Positions 18,946 to 29,298 are shown, counted from the stretch's first letter. The stretch: 64,000 bases of DNA from Brachybacterium sp. Z12 (GCF_014400405.1 NZ_CP060496.1:744001-808000); one strand, 5' to 3'. Notes: generated from the letters alone by a model not told the origin. Translations and numbers: made by a program.

Positions 18946-20160
18946 ATGGGATTCATCCAGGCATTCAAGGGCGCTGTCGGCGGGATGCTCGCCGATCAAT
19001 GGCAGGACTTCCTGACCGTTCCGAACGGCATTCCGCAGACCGCGGCGCTGTTCCCGGCGGTCCCGCGCGGCACCAACGCCGGCCGCGGCTCGAACACCCG
19101 CGGTTCGCAGAACGTCATCTCGAACGGCTCGAAGATCATCGTGCCCCAGGGTTACGGGCTGATCACCGTGGTCGACGGCCGCGCCACCGGTCTGATCACC
19201 GAGGCGGGCGGCTACGAGTTCAACGATCAGTCTCCGGATGCGCGCTCAGTCTTCGCCGGTGACGACATCCTCGCCTCGACCGTCGGCACCTCCTGGGAGC
19301 GCTTCAAGTTCGGCGGCCGCCCCTCCTCGCAGCAGCTCGCCTTCTACGTGAGCCTCAAGGAGATCCCGGACAACAAGTTCGGCACCCAGTCGGAGATCTA
19401 CTGGGACGACGCCTACCTGAACTCGCAGGTCGCTGCAGTGTGCCGCGGTTCCTACACGATGCGGATCATCGACCCGCTGCTGTTCGTGCACAACTTCGTT
19501 CCCGCCACCTTCATCTCCCCGAACGCTCCGGTGTTCGACTTCTCGGACCACAGCAACGCCGCCGGCAAGCAGCTGTTCGACGAGGTCGTCGGCTCCCTCG
19601 CCCAGGCGTTCTCCCGCTATACGAACGATCCCGACAAGGGCAACCGGATCACGAAGATCCAGAGCGACTCGGTGGGCTTCGCACAATCGCTCTCGGCCGC
19701 GGTCGAGGAGTCCTATCGCTGGTCCAGCGACCGCGGGCTCGCGATCGTGAAGACCACGATCGTCTCCATCGAGTACGACCAGCACACCCGTGAGCTGCTC
19801 CGGGATGTGCAGAAGGCCGACGCCCTCTCCGGCGCGCGCTCGCAGTCCTTCATGAACCAGGCCGCCGCACGCGGCGTGCAGGCGGCCGGGGAGACCGGCG
19901 GCGGCGCGGGCCTGGCGATGTTCGGCGCGGGCATGGGTGCCGCGGGCGGCATGGTCAACCCGGTCCAGCCGTGGGCACCGCCGGGCCAGCAGGGCGCCCC
20001 GCAGCAGGCGCAGCCCCAGCAGCAGAGCGAGCCGCAGCAGGCGGCCCCCGCACAGGACGACCCGGTGGCCAAGCTCGCCCAGTACAAGCAGATGCTGGAG
20101 CAGGGTCTGATCTCCGACGAGGACTACGAGGCGGCGAAGAAGGCCGCTCTCGGACTCTGA
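18946..20160 (+). CDS. SPFH-domain protein with C-terminal SHOCT motif (YdjI-like)
   Basis: 404 residues. After a short amphipathic start (M-G-F-I-Q-A-F-K-G-A-V-G-G) comes a virion-core/YdjI-type SPFH domain to about residue 300: KIIVPQGYGLITVVDGRATG, then I-Y-W-D-D-A-Y-L-N-S-Q-V. A Gly/Ala and Gln/Pro-rich linker follows. The last 30 residues (K-L-A-Q-Y-K-Q-M-L-E-Q-G-L-I-S-D-E-D-Y-E) form a SHOCT motif, a short helical pair common at the end of oligomeric membrane-associated proteins. A strong ribosome site (AAGGAG) lies 7 bases before ATG 18946. In Bacillus, YdjI works with YdjG/YdjH to recruit PspA to stressed membrane; a zinc-ribbon membrane gene follows here as well. Confidence 0.88.
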   Translation: MGFIQAFKGAVGGMLADQWQDFLTVPNGIPQTAALFPAVPRGTNAGRGSNTRGSQNVISNGSKIIVPQGYGLITVVDGRATGLITEAGGYEFNDQSPDARSVFAGDDILASTVGTSWERFKFGGRPSSQQLAFYVSLKEIPDNKFGTQSEIYWDDAYLNSQVAAVCRGSYTMRIIDPLLFVHNFVPATFISPNAPVFDFSDHSNAAGKQLFDEVVGSLAQAFSRYTNDPDKGNRITKIQSDSVGFAQSLSAAVEESYRWSSDRGLAIVKTTIVSIEYDQHTRELLRDVQKADALSGARSQSFMNQAAARGVQAAGETGGGAGLAMFGAGMGAAGGMVNPVQPWAPPGQQGAPQQAQPQQQSEPQQAAPAQDDPVAKLAQYKQMLEQGLISDEDYEAAKKAALGL

Positions 20161-20178
20161 GCGGAGATCTGAACGGAG

Positions 20179-21674
20179 ATGAGCGTTCCCCGCAGGGCCC
20201 GCAGTGGGCGCGCCCGGACCAGCCCGACCGGCAGGGTAAGCCCGCCGGCGGGCCGGTCCCGCCTGCTCCGGCCGGGCAGCCCCTTCAACCCGGCCACCCC
20301 GCGCCCGGAGCCGGTGATGGCGGCTTCACGCCCTCGGGGACGCCAGGCGCCGGGCAGCATGCAGCCCCGCAGTTCCCCGGCGCCCCGGGGCCCCAGGCGC
20401 AGCAGCCCGGCACCCAGCAGCCTCCCCAGATGCTCGGGGACGAGGCTGTCGCCGGTGCTGCCCAGGCGGCCCGCAAGCATTCTTCGAACCGGATCATCGA
20501 TACCAGCTCCTCCGGCACCGACGGGCTGAACAAGTGTCCGCGCTGCGGCGGCACCGACATCCAGTACTCGCTGACCGCGAAGGCTCTGGTGTGCGCGTAT
20601 TGCCGTCACAGCTGGAACGAGGAGAACGCGGAACAGGCCTTCGGGTTGGACTCCTCGATCGCGGAGCTGCGCGGCCACACCATGGCCTCCGGCACCGCGG
20701 ACATCCAGGAGGACCTCACCACCATGACCCTGAAGTGCCAGGGCTGCGGTGCCGAGGTGGTCATCAACGTCGAGCAGCAGCTGCAGGCCCGCTGCCACTG
20801 GTGCCGGCAGACCCTGTCGATCAACTCGCAGATCCCCAACGGCGCGGTCCCCGATGCGGTGCTCCCCTTCCATCTCACGCGCGAGGAGGCGATCGAGCGC
20901 ATCGATGCCTTCGCGGGCAAGCGCAAGGCCTTCGCGCACGCCCGCTTCAAGGAGGAGTTCGTCCCGGACAACGTCATGGGCGTGTACATCCCGTACATGG
21001 TCGTGGACGGGAACATGCACGCGGTGCTGCAGGGCACCGGTGAGGTCACCACCCGCCAGTACACGGTGCGGCGCAGGGTGGGCAAGGACAACTACGTCAC
21101 CGAGACCTACTACGACGCGGACGTCTACTCCGTGCAGCGTGCCTTCGACCTGCTGGTGGACGACCTCACGGTCGAGTCCGCCCAGCGCTTCGACGCGAAG
21201 GACAACAAGCAGGCCACCAACAACATCCTCAACGCCGTGCAGCCGTACGACACCGAGAAGGCCGTCGCCTACAACTCGAACTACCTCAAGAACTTCACCT
21301 CTGAACGGCGCGACCTGAACGTGCGCGATGTGGACGACGAGGTCGAGGACCGGTTCCTCGCGATCGCGCGGGCGAAGGCGAGCCCCACCATCGGCCGCTA
21401 CGACCGCGGGGTGCGCTGGGAGCAGGAGGGGGTGGCCGTGCGCGGCACCCGCTGGGTCTCGGTGTACGTGCCGGTGTGGCTGTACAGCTACGCGGACTCC
21501 GCGAAGGGCGAGGGCTCGCTCGTGCACTACATCGCGGTCAACGCTCGCAACGGCAACACCATGGGCTCGGTCCCCGTCTCCCATCCGAAGATCTTCGCCG
21601 TGGCCTGCGCCGCCGGCTCGGTCGCGGCGGTGATCGGGGCCGTGGTCGGCTTCGGCTGGTTCCTGATGGGATGA
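20179..21674 (+). CDS. TFIIB-type zinc-ribbon membrane protein (YdjG-like) (one frame break)
   Basis: About 498 residues. ATG 20179 has GGAG just ahead, but the frame fits only if one C is restored in the run at 20187-20190; then it reads M-S-V-P-P-Q-G-P-Q-W and on. A long Pro/Gln/Gly-rich segment (to about residue 100) leads to two zinc ribbons: C-P-R-C-G-G with C-A-Y-C, and C-Q-G-C-G-A with C-H-W-C. The body (V-M-G-V-Y-I-P-Y-M-V-V-D-G) is the conserved YdjG-type domain. One membrane helix ends the protein (V-I-G-A-V-V-G-F-G-W-F-L). It is next to the SPFH gene, matching the Bacillus pair. Probable role: membrane-stress scaffold. Confidence 0.85.
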
Positions 21675-21725
21675 CGCCCGCGATGACGCCCCTGACCCTC
21701 GACCGCTGCACCCCAGGAGGATGCG

Positions 21726-22046
21726 ATGCTCCCGCTGCTCGCTGAGCTTGCCGCCGATCCGGCGACCGCCATGCTGCTGGCCGATTCTGATTCCGGTGCC
21801 ATCGGCATCGCCTTCCCCTTCCTCGCCGGCCCGGGGGTGTTCATCGCGGTGTACGTCGGGATCTACCGCTACTACCGCAACACCGACAAGCGCCACCACT
21901 TCGAGAAGGAGACGGAGGTCAGCGTCGGCAACCTCAAGCAGGGGGACCGCAGGGTCGGCACCAACAACCGCCAGAAGAGCCGCTCGATGTCCGGCCGCAA
22001 CAGCACCGAGCACCTCACCCGGGTGCGCCGCATCAAGGTGCAATGA
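21726..22046 (+). CDS. Small single-helix membrane protein
   Basis: 106 residues with a good ribosome site (CAGGAGG) six bases before ATG 21726. One hydrophobic helix at about residues 28-46 (F-P-F-L-A-G-P-G-V-F-I-A-V-Y-V-G-I) is followed by a very basic tail ending T-R-V-R-R-I-K-V-Q. It is closely spaced after the zinc-ribbon gene and probably in the same operon. No family is recognised; the topology (helix, then basic tail inside) suits a partner of the SPFH/zinc-ribbon complex. That role is inference from position only. Confidence 0.7.
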   Translation: MLPLLAELAADPATAMLLADSDSGAIGIAFPFLAGPGVFIAVYVGIYRYYRNTDKRHHFEKETEVSVGNLKQGDRRVGTNNRQKSRSMSGRNSTEHLTRVRRIKVQ

Positions 22047-22047
22047 C

Positions 22048-23735
22048 GTGAGCACGGCACCCCGCTCCGCCGCTGACTGCGCTGCTGACTGGGATGTGAT
22101 CGTGGTCGGTGCCGGCCTGTCCGGGTTGGTCGCGGCCACCGAGATCGCCGACGACGGCAGGCGGGTGCTGCTGCTCGAGCGGGAGGAGGAGCAGGACCTG
22201 GGCGGCCAGGCCTGGTGGAGCTTCGGCGGGCTGTTCTTCATCGACTCCCCGGAGCAGCGCCGAATGGGCATCCGCGACAGCCTCGACCTCGCTCGGCAGG
22301 ACTGGCTGGGCTCCGCGGCCTTCGACAGCCCCGAGGACCACTGGCCGCGCCGCTGGGCGGAGGCATACCTGCAGTTCGCCGCGGGGGAGAAGCGGGACTG
22401 GCTGCAGCGGCTCGGCCACCGCAGCTTCCCGGTCGTGGGCTGGGCCGAGCGCGGCGACGGCCGCGCCGAGGGGCACGGCAACTCTGTGCCGCGCTTCCAC
22501 ATCACGTGGGGGACCGGACCGGGAATCGTCGACCCCTTCACCACGAAGCTCGCCGCGCACCGGGAGGCGGGTCGCATCGAGTTGCGCACCCGCCACGCGG
22601 TCGAGGAGCTGCTGGTCGAGGACGGCCGCGTGAGCGGGGTGCGGGGAAGCGTGCTGGCACCTGACGAGACCCCCGTGGGGTGGGCTCGAACCGCGAGGTC
22701 AGCGGCGAGTTCACGCACCGGGCGGCAGCCGTGGTGGTGGCCACCGGCGGCATCGGCGGGAACGAGGAGCTGGTGCGGGAGCTGTGGCCCGCCGGGCTCG
22801 GCACCATGCCGGACAGTTTCGTGCACGGGGTGCCGGCGAGCGTGGACGGCGCCGGGATGCTGGCCGCTGAGCGGGCCGGCGCGCACTGGATCCATCAGCA
22901 GCGGATGTGGCATTACACCGAGGGGATCCGCAACTGGGATCCGATCTGGCGCGGGCACGGGATCCGCATCCTGCCCGGCCCCTCCTCGCTCTGGGTCGAC
23001 GCACGCGGGAACCGCCTGCCGGCGCCCGCCTACCCCGGCTTCGACACCACCTCGACCCTCCGTCATCTGCGCACCACGGGGCACGATCATTCCTGGTTCG
23101 TGCTCACCCGCAAGATCATCGAGAAGGAGTTCGCGCTCTCCGGCAGCGAGCAGAACCCGGACCTCACCGGCAAGGACATCCGCCAGGTGCTCTCTCGTAT
23201 CAAGCCCGGCGCGCCCGGCCCGGTGCAGGCATTCCTCGATCATGGCGAGGACTTCCTCCAGGCCGAGGGCGTCCCCACGCTGGTGGCGCAGATGAACGCG
23301 CTCGCCGGTGAGGACCTGATCGACGCGGCAGCGCTTGAGCGCACGATCCGTGCCCGGGACGCGGAGCTCGCCAACCCCTTCTCGAAGGACACCCAGATCA
23401 CAGCCCTGCACGGGGCGAGGAAGTACCTCGGGGACCGGCTGATCCGCACCGCGTCCCCGCATCGCCTGCTCGACCCGAAGGCCGGTCCGTTGATCGCGGT
23501 GAGGCTGCACGTGCTGCTGCGCAAGACCCTCGGCGGCCTCGAGACGGACCTCGGCGGGCGAGTGCAGCGTGCTGACGGCGGGGGAGCGCTGCCCGGTCTC
23601 TACGCGGCGGGTGAGGCGAGCGGCTTCGGCGGCGGCGGGGTGCACGGCCACAACGCCCTCGAGGGCACCTTCCTCGGCGGCTGCCTGTTCACCGGCCGTC
23701 AGGCCGCCGTCGGCGTGCTCGCGGACCTGCGATGA
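22048..23735 (+). CDS. FAD-binding dehydrogenase, KstD/flavocytochrome-c-like (one frame break)
   Basis: About 562 residues. The Rossmann dinucleotide motif V-V-G-A-G-L-S-G-L-V-A-A-T-E is at the start, followed by the acidic L-L-E-R-E at the end of the second strand. The pattern G-G-Q-A-W-W-S-F-G-G-L-F-F-I-D-S-P-E-Q belongs to the KstD-like dehydrogenases known as FAD-binding dehydrogenase (COG3573). The frame breaks near 22672-22682. The second frame has A-A-A-V-V-V-A-T-G-G-I-G-G-N and ends Y-A-A-G-E-A-S-G-F-G-G-G-G-V-H-G-H-N-A-L-E-G-T-F, the second FAD-contact region. The substrate is likely a steroid-like or other enone, but that is inference. It overlaps the following kinase-like gene by four bases. 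Confidence 0.87.
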
Positions 23736-24289
23736 GCCGCGCCGACGACGCAGTCGCACCAACGCGCGCGGACACGCAGCCGCGCGCGTTGCTCCTGATC
23801 GGCTCCGTCGGGGTCGGCAAGACCACCGCGGTCGACGCGATCGGCGAGGAGCTGGCCGCCCGCGGGATCCCGGGCGCCGCGCTCGACCTCGACTGGCTGC
23901 GCCGTGCCTGGCCCACCCCGCCGGAGGACCCCTTCCACAACCGCCTCGAGCAGGCGAACCTGCGCGTCGTCGCCCAGAACATGCGCGAGGCGGGCGCGCA
24001 GGTGCTCCTCGCCGCTGGGGTGATCGAGGTGCGGCGGGACCGCGACCTCTACGAGGAGGCCTTCGGCTGCCCGCTGACGGTGGTGCGGCTGACCGCGCCC
24101 CGCGAGCTGGTGCGCACGCGTCTGCGGCGTCGGCACGAGCTCGATCCCCAGGGCCTGGCCTGGCACCTGGACCGCTTCGACGAGCTCACCGCGATCCTCG
24201 ACGCCGCGGGCGTCGAGGACGTGACGGTGCCGATCGGACAGGATCCGCAGGACACCGCCCGGGCGGTGCTCAGCGCCGTCGGACTCTGA
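23732..24289 (+). CDS. P-loop nucleotide kinase-like protein (AAA_33 type)
   Basis: 185 residues. Walker A is L-I-G-S-V-G-V-G-K-T-T at about residue 22-32; an Asp-rich strand A-L-D-L-D-W-L-R-R-A-W follows, where a nucleoside/adenylate kinase-type enzyme would hold its acceptor. L-R-R-R-H resembles a lid arginine cluster. The family covers small-molecule kinases such as shikimate- or gluconate-kinase relatives, with no clear acceptor here. It overlaps the FAD dehydrogenase gene by ATGA, so it is translationally coupled to it. Confidence 0.75.
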   Translation: MSRADDAVAPTRADTQPRALLLIGSVGVGKTTAVDAIGEELAARGIPGAALDLDWLRRAWPTPPEDPFHNRLEQANLRVVAQNMREAGAQVLLAAGVIEVRRDRDLYEEAFGCPLTVVRLTAPRELVRTRLRRRHELDPQGLAWHLDRFDELTAILDAAGVEDVTVPIGQDPQDTARAVLSAVGL

Positions 24290-24301
24290 GCACCGGGACG
24301 C

Positions 24302-25167
24302 TCACGGGGTGGTGGGCTCGGCGCCCGGCAGCAGGATCGTCGAGAAGTCGTGCTCGCCGTGCTCGGCGCCGATCTCCGCATCCAGGGAGGCCAGCGCGCC
24401 GCGCAGGGCCGGCAGATCCGAACCGGGCCGCTCGGCGTCGCCGACGGTGTCGATCATCAGCCGGGCATCCTTCGCGATCGCGTTCGCGGTGAAGTCCCCG
24501 CCCTCGGTGGTGCGCTCGCCGCGCACGAAGGCGCCCTTCATCCCGGCGATGAACGCGAGACCGGTCGAACCCAGCATGTCCAGGGTCTCCTCCGCGGAGG
24601 TCCCGGTGGCCTCGCCCAGCGCGAGCGCCTCCCGCAGCCCTTGCGCGCTGATCGCGAGAGCCAGGTTCGCCAGCAGCTTGCCGACGGCCGCCTTGCGACC
24701 CGAGTCCACGCCGCGCAGCCGCTCCGGATCCGCCCACGGCGCGACCAGCTCCAGGACCTGCGCCCGAAGGGCCTCATCGGGGGTCCCGACGTAGACACCG
24801 AGCGAGCCGTTGCGGGCCGGGCCGAGCGTGCCGATCACCGGCACACCCACGTAGCTGGGCACGGTGGCGGCGAACTCGTCGGCGTCGGTGGGGAGACGGT
24901 GGTGGTGTCCACCCACGGGATGCCCGCGGGGATCAGCGCGGGCCCGGTCACCGTCTCCCGCACGGCGTCGGGGCCGAACAGCGAGGTGATCACCAGCTCC
25001 GCGCCCTCGATGGCCGCTGCGGCGGTCTCCGCCACCGCGGCGCCCGCCTCGGCGAGCTGCGCGGTGCGCTCTGCGGTGCGGTTCCAGACGGTCAGCTCAT
25101 GGTCGGCGATCAGGTGGAGGGCGAGTTCGGTGCCCATGCGGCCGGTTCCCAGGAAGGCGATTCTCAT
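24302..25167 (-). CDS. NAD(P)-dependent beta-hydroxyacid dehydrogenase-family protein (one frame break)
   Basis: About 288 residues. The N-terminus MRIAFLGTGRMGTELALHL is the GxGxxG NAD(P) site of the 3-hydroxyisobutyrate/6-phosphogluconate dehydrogenase family. The N-W-N-R-T after strand two suggests NADP preference. The frame breaks near 24888-24896 (four-G run) after W-V-D-T-T-T-V-S. The second frame has the substrate loop and the helix G-R-K-A-A-V-G-K-L-L-A-N-L with the catalytic Lys and Asn. CAGACT lies six bases before the start, a weak leaderless-type promoter. It is divergent from the Tat-signal phosphatase gene with about 100 bp between. Substrate unknown. Confidence 0.85.
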
Positions 25168-25271
25168 GCACCCAGTCTGGCATCGGGAGCGGGGAAGGGG
25201 AGGGCGCGCCGGGGCGCTCGCCGTCCACAGCGCGGTGCCGCGGCTCCCGGCCGAGGGTGCACAATGGAGAC

Positions 25272-26498
25272 ATGACTCCTCGCCTGACCCGTCGCCGTGC
25301 GATCGCCGCGGCCGCCGCCGCCGGGATCGGTCTGCCCGCGGCCGCCGTCGCCCAGGCCGCGCCAGCACCCTCCCGCCGTCGGGGCCGCTTCCAGCAGGCG
25401 CGGATCGCGACCTTCAACGCTTCGCTGAACCGCAGCGCGCAGGGGCAGCTGCTCGAGGACCTCGCCACCGGCGAGGATGCACAGATCCGGGCGGTCGCCG
25501 AGGTCATCCAGATCAACAACCCCGATGTCGTGCTGCTCAACGAGTTCGACCACGACGAGGACGGCAAGGGCCTGGACCTCTTCCGCGAGAAGTACCTCGA
25601 GGTCCCGCAGAATGGGAAGAGCCCCGTCTTCTACCCGTACGTCTTCACCGCCCCGGTGAACACCGGCGTGCCCAGCGGCCTGGACCTCAACCAGGACGGG
25701 ACCGTCGGCGGTCCGGACGATGCCTGGGGCTTCGGCGAGTTCCCCGGCCAGTACGGGATGGCGATCCTCTCCCGCTACCCGATCCTCACCGAGCAGGTGC
25801 GCACTTTCCAGAACCTGCGCTGGGCGGATATGCCCAGCAACCTCCTGCCCACCGAGTTCTACGGGCCCGCGATCGCCGCCGAGCTGCGCCTGAGCTCGAA
25901 GTCCCACTGGGACGTGCCGGTGCAGATCGGTTCCAGCACCCTGCACGTCCTCGCCGCTCACCCCACCCCGCCCAGCTTCGACGGGCCGGAGAAGCGCAAT
26001 CAGCGCCGCAACAGCGACGAGATCCGCCTGTGGGCCGACTACCTCAGCCCCGGCCGCCGCTCGGCGTGGATCGTCGACGACGCAGGCGTCTCCGGCGGTC
26101 TCGCGCCCCGCGAGCAGTTCGTGATCGTCGGCGACTACAACTCCGACCCACTGGACGGCGACTCCTGGCCCGGCGCGATCGATCAGCTGCTCTCCCATGC
26201 GCGCGTGCAGGACACCCTGCCCCGCAGCGAGGGCGCGGTCGAGGCCTCCACCGAGCAGGGCGGCGCGAACGCGGCCCATCGCGGGCAGCCCCAGTACGAC
26301 ACTGCCGACTTCGCCGACGACCCCTCGCCGGGCAACCTGCGGGTCGACTACGTGCTGCCCTCACGGCCGCTCCAGGTGGTCTCCTCGGCCGTGTACTGGC
26401 CCTCGCAGGGCCAGCCCGGCAGCGAGCTGACCGGAGTGCACCCGTTCCCCACCTCCGATCACCGCCTGGTGCGGGTGGACCTGCAGCTCAAGGCCTGA
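25272..26498 (+). CDS. Secreted endonuclease/exonuclease/phosphatase-family protein (Tat signal)
   Basis: 408 residues from ATG 25272. The start MTPRLTRRRAIAAAAAAGIG is a twin-arginine-like signal with cleavage near A-Q-A-A. The mature protein is an EEP-fold hydrolase: A-T-F-N-A-S-L-N, then L-L-N-E-F-D-H-D-E with the metal-binding Glu, V-G-D-Y-N-S-D-P with the catalytic Asp-x-Asn, and T-S-D-H-R-L-V with the general base Asp-His. It resembles secreted phosphodiesterases that cleave nucleic acid, sphingolipid or phytase-like substrates; the inserted E-F-D-H-D-E-D-G-K-G loop is typical of a bacterial exported subgroup. CACAAT lies six bases before the ATG. Substrate is not predictable. Confidence 0.85.
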   Translation: MTPRLTRRRAIAAAAAAGIGLPAAAVAQAAPAPSRRRGRFQQARIATFNASLNRSAQGQLLEDLATGEDAQIRAVAEVIQINNPDVVLLNEFDHDEDGKGLDLFREKYLEVPQNGKSPVFYPYVFTAPVNTGVPSGLDLNQDGTVGGPDDAWGFGEFPGQYGMAILSRYPILTEQVRTFQNLRWADMPSNLLPTEFYGPAIAAELRLSSKSHWDVPVQIGSSTLHVLAAHPTPPSFDGPEKRNQRRNSDEIRLWADYLSPGRRSAWIVDDAGVSGGLAPREQFVIVGDYNSDPLDGDSWPGAIDQLLSHARVQDTLPRSEGAVEASTEQGGANAAHRGQPQYDTADFADDPSPGNLRVDYVLPSRPLQVVSSAVYWPSQGQPGSELTGVHPFPTSDHRLVRVDLQLKA

Positions 26499-26512
26499 GC
26501 GCCGCGGGGACG

Positions 26513-26518
26513 TAGTCT
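26513..26518 (+). promoter_or_regulatory. -10 element, leaderless start of sulfurtransferase
   Basis: TAGTCT is followed by six bases and ATG 26525. Confidence 0.5.
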
Positions 26519-26524
26519 TCGGTC

Positions 26525-27372
26525 ATGACCTCCGCACTGCCCCCGATCATCGACGTCGCCCACCTGCACGCGCTGCGCGCGCAGGCGGCCGAGGGGCAGC
26601 GCGCGCTCCACCTGCTGGACGTGCGCTGGGCCCTCGACGGCTCCAAGGGCCATGCCACCTACCTCGCGGGGCATCTGCCGGGCGCCGTCTACGTCGACCT
26701 CGACACCGAGCTCGCCGCCCCAGCCCGGCCCGGTGCGGGCCGCCACCCCTGCCCTCCGCGGAGGATTTCGCGGCCGCGCTGCGTCGCGCCGGGGTCACCG
26801 CCGGCTCCACTGTGGTCGCCTACGACGACACCAACGGGGCACCCGCCGGCCGCCTGGTGTGGATGCTGCGGGCCCTGGGACATGACGCCGCCGTCCTCAG
26901 CGGCGGGCTCGCCGCCTGGGACGGCGCGCTTGCGACGCAGGACGAGAGCCCCGACGCAGGCGATGTGCCCGTGCGCGACTGGCCCGCGCACCGCATCGCC
27001 ACCGCGGACGAGGTCGCTGCCGGCGAAGCGCTGGTGATCGATGCCCGCGCGGCGGAGCGGTATCGCGGCGAGGTCGAGCCGATCGATCCCCGCGCCGGTC
27101 ACGTCCCCGGGGCGGTGAACCTGCCCTTCTCCGGGAACCTCGACGAGCACGGCCGCTTCCTGCCGCCCGAGGAGCTGCGCCGACGCTTCGAGGCCGCCGG
27201 GGCACGAGAGGACCGCGAGACGATCGTGTACTGCGGCTCGGGCGTCACCGCCACCCACGATCTGCTGGCGCTCGAGAGCGCCGGCTTCACCCGGGTGCGC
27301 CTGTTCCCCGGATCGTGGTCGCAGTGGAGCGCGGATCCCGCACGCCCTGTGGCCGTCGGCCCCAACCCCTGA
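26525..27372 (+). CDS. Thiosulfate/3-mercaptopyruvate sulfurtransferase, two rhodanese domains (one frame break)
   Basis: About 282 residues. Domain one has V-R-W-A-L, G-H-L-P-G-A-V-Y-V-D-L-D-T-E-L-A and V-V-A-Y-D-D-T-N-G; Asp takes the active-site Cys place, as is normal in the non-catalytic first domain. Domain two has I-D-A-R-A-A-E-R-Y-R-G, G-H-V-P-G-A-V-N-L-P and the active loop Y-C-G-S-G-V-T-A with the persulfide-forming Cys. The frame breaks near 26742-26750 after A-A-P-A-R-P-G. The C-G-S-G-V-T-A loop is the 3-mercaptopyruvate or thiosulfate sulfurtransferase type. Confidence 0.88.
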
Positions 27373-27394
27373 TCCGGCCCCGCTGCGGGATCAG
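27369..27394. terminator. Possible bidirectional terminator hairpin
   Basis: Arms CTGATCC and GGATCAG (27369-27375 and 27388-27394) enclose a GC-rich loop, and each arm contains the stop codon of one of the two convergent genes. No T tract is present. Confidence 0.4.
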
Positions 27395-29192
27395 ACCTGC
27401 GGGTTGATCTCCCGGATCGCGTTCACGATCGCGCGGTGACGGCGGGTCTGGGCATGCTGCTGCGCCTCAGACGCATCCTGACCCAGCACCGCGGCCCAGA
27501 TCGGCACCATCTCCTCGTGGTACGAGTGCCCGTGCCCGCCGTTGACCTTGATCGACAGCGGCATGTCCGCGGCGAGCTGCCAGAACGTGATCCACGGGAA
27601 CCAGCGCATCGCCGGGGTGACATCGTGCCCCACCCGCTCCTGCAGCCAGGCAGGCTCCCGCCATAGCAGGCTGAGGTCGAGCCAGGCCACGGGATCCGAG
27701 GGGTGCTGCGCGTAGACCACCCGGGGGTGCTGCCACGGTTCGTAGAGGCCGCCCCAGTAGTTGCGGTGCAGGTCCCGCGGGCGGGTCACCACACGGATGT
27801 TCCGGCCGTCGTCGATGATCGGCGCGACCGCGGGTGAGCCGGGGCGTGAGCGCGAGGTGAGCTGCTGCCACAGCGGGGTGAAGCTCGGCGTGCCGGTCCA
27901 CACTGCACCCTTCACCGTGGAGAGCATCTCCGGGACGTCCCGGAAGGCGGCCTGGCCGCCGTAGGAGCCGAGCGACTCCCCGGCCACGTACAGGGCGGGC
28001 CGACGCTCCGGGGGAGCGAGGCCATCCGCTCCCGAACCGCCTCGAGCAGGAGCCGGCCGGCGTGTCTGGGGGAGCGGCGGTCGATCAGGTAGGTCAGCGG
28101 GCTGGGATAGAAGGAGTACTGGATCGAGGCGGTCGCGCAGTTCCCGGCGGTGAGGAACTCGATCGCGGAGAGGGACCACTCCTGCAGCCAGCCGGTGCCG
28201 GTCCCGGTGAACAGCACCAGCACCTCACGGTCCCACGCACCGGTGCGGTCCAGCTCCGCCACCACGGCGCGGGCGGTGTCCTCGAGCGAGCGGGTCCCCG
28301 TCTTCGCGGCATAGACCCGGATCGGCTCACGCGCCTCCTGCGCCTCCTTGCCGAGGGTTCGCTGGATGGGGCGCGGTCCGCGCCGCTGGAGACGATCTTG
28401 CGGCCCGGGGCGCCGAGGGACTGCCAATCCTCCAGCGACTCCGGGGAGCCCGAGCGCAGCGGCGAGGTGGGGCGGGGGACCTCCGGGGAGATCAGGCGGT
28501 TCGCGGCGTCGGCGCGCTCGATCAGGGCTTCCAGCACTCGGCCGCGGATCAGCCGATCGGTGACCACGGCGACGGTCGCGGCCGTCAGCAGCAGGGACAG
28601 CACCGCCACCGCTCGCGGAGGCAGGTAGGGGCGCAGCAGTGCCCGGTACAGACGGGCGGTGGCGAGGGTCGAGCGGGCGAGGACCAGCGCCGCCGCCGGA
28701 GGCGCCGAGACCGGCGGCGCTGCCCACCACATGGGTGGAGAGATTCTTCGGCTCCTGCTGGACCAGATGGCTGATCTCCCGCTGGCGCAGCACTCCGCGC
28801 ACCCACGAGTACGCGGTGATGCCCACCAGCGCTCCCGCCCCCGCCCAGCGGGCCCGTCGGCGATGCTCCGGGGCGATCGCCACCTGCAGGCCGATCTCCC
28901 GGCCGATGCGGCGCACCACCCGGCCCGCGAGCGCGCCGCTGGCATAGCCGTAGACCTCGGAGAAGCCGATGTTCACGGCCCACATCCACCAGGTGCGCGG
29001 CAGCAGGCTCGGGGAGGTGGAGATCCAGGCGGTGACCGAAGCGCCGAGGAAACCGGCGGTGTCCAGCGGGGCGGCGACCGCGACTCGGCGCGTCCGCTGC
29101 CTCGTCCTGCGGGTCGCGGAGCGCAGCGCCGTCGCCGCGCCTCCCGCCATTCTCATCAGACCGGTCAGGGACGGTGCGGGGCCAGAACGCAT
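27391..29192 (-). CDS. Membrane alpha/beta-hydrolase, Abhydrolase_9 type (three frame breaks)
   Basis: About 600 residues when read through. The N-terminal half has four or more membrane helices (Abhydrolase_9_N type): G-F-L-G-A-S-V-T-A-W, W-M-W-A-V-N-I-G-F-S-E-V-Y-G-Y. The C-terminal half is the hydrolase: V-L-V-L-F-T-G-T-G-T-G-W-L-Q-E-W-S then the nucleophile elbow V-A-G-E-S-L-G-S-Y-G-G with G-E-S-L-G. G-G-H-G-H-S-Y may supply the His. Breaks fall near 28700, 28370 and 28010 (the last two in or beside G runs). The leaderless-type TAGCCT lies six bases before ATG 29192. Homologues are actinobacterial membrane esterases of unknown substrate. Confidence 0.75.
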
Positions 29193-29198
29193 ACGGGC

Positions 29199-29204
29199 AG
29201 GCTA
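29199..29204 (-). promoter_or_regulatory. -10 element, leaderless start of membrane hydrolase
   Basis: On the minus strand TAGCCT is followed by six bases and ATG 29192. Confidence 0.5.
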
Positions 29205-29286
29205 TCGGACGGGCTCTCGAGGGCACACCCGCCGCCGGGCGGTGTCCGGACAGCGGTGGGAGGGCCCCGGACCGGGCCGGGGTCCG

Positions 29287-29292
29287 TACCCT
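29287..29292 (+). promoter_or_regulatory. -10 element, leaderless start of 2-hydroxyacid dehydrogenase
   Basis: TACCCT is followed by six bases and ATG 29299. The -10 of the divergent membrane hydrolase is 83 bp away on the other strand. Confidence 0.5.
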
Positions 29293-29298
29293 GGGGAC

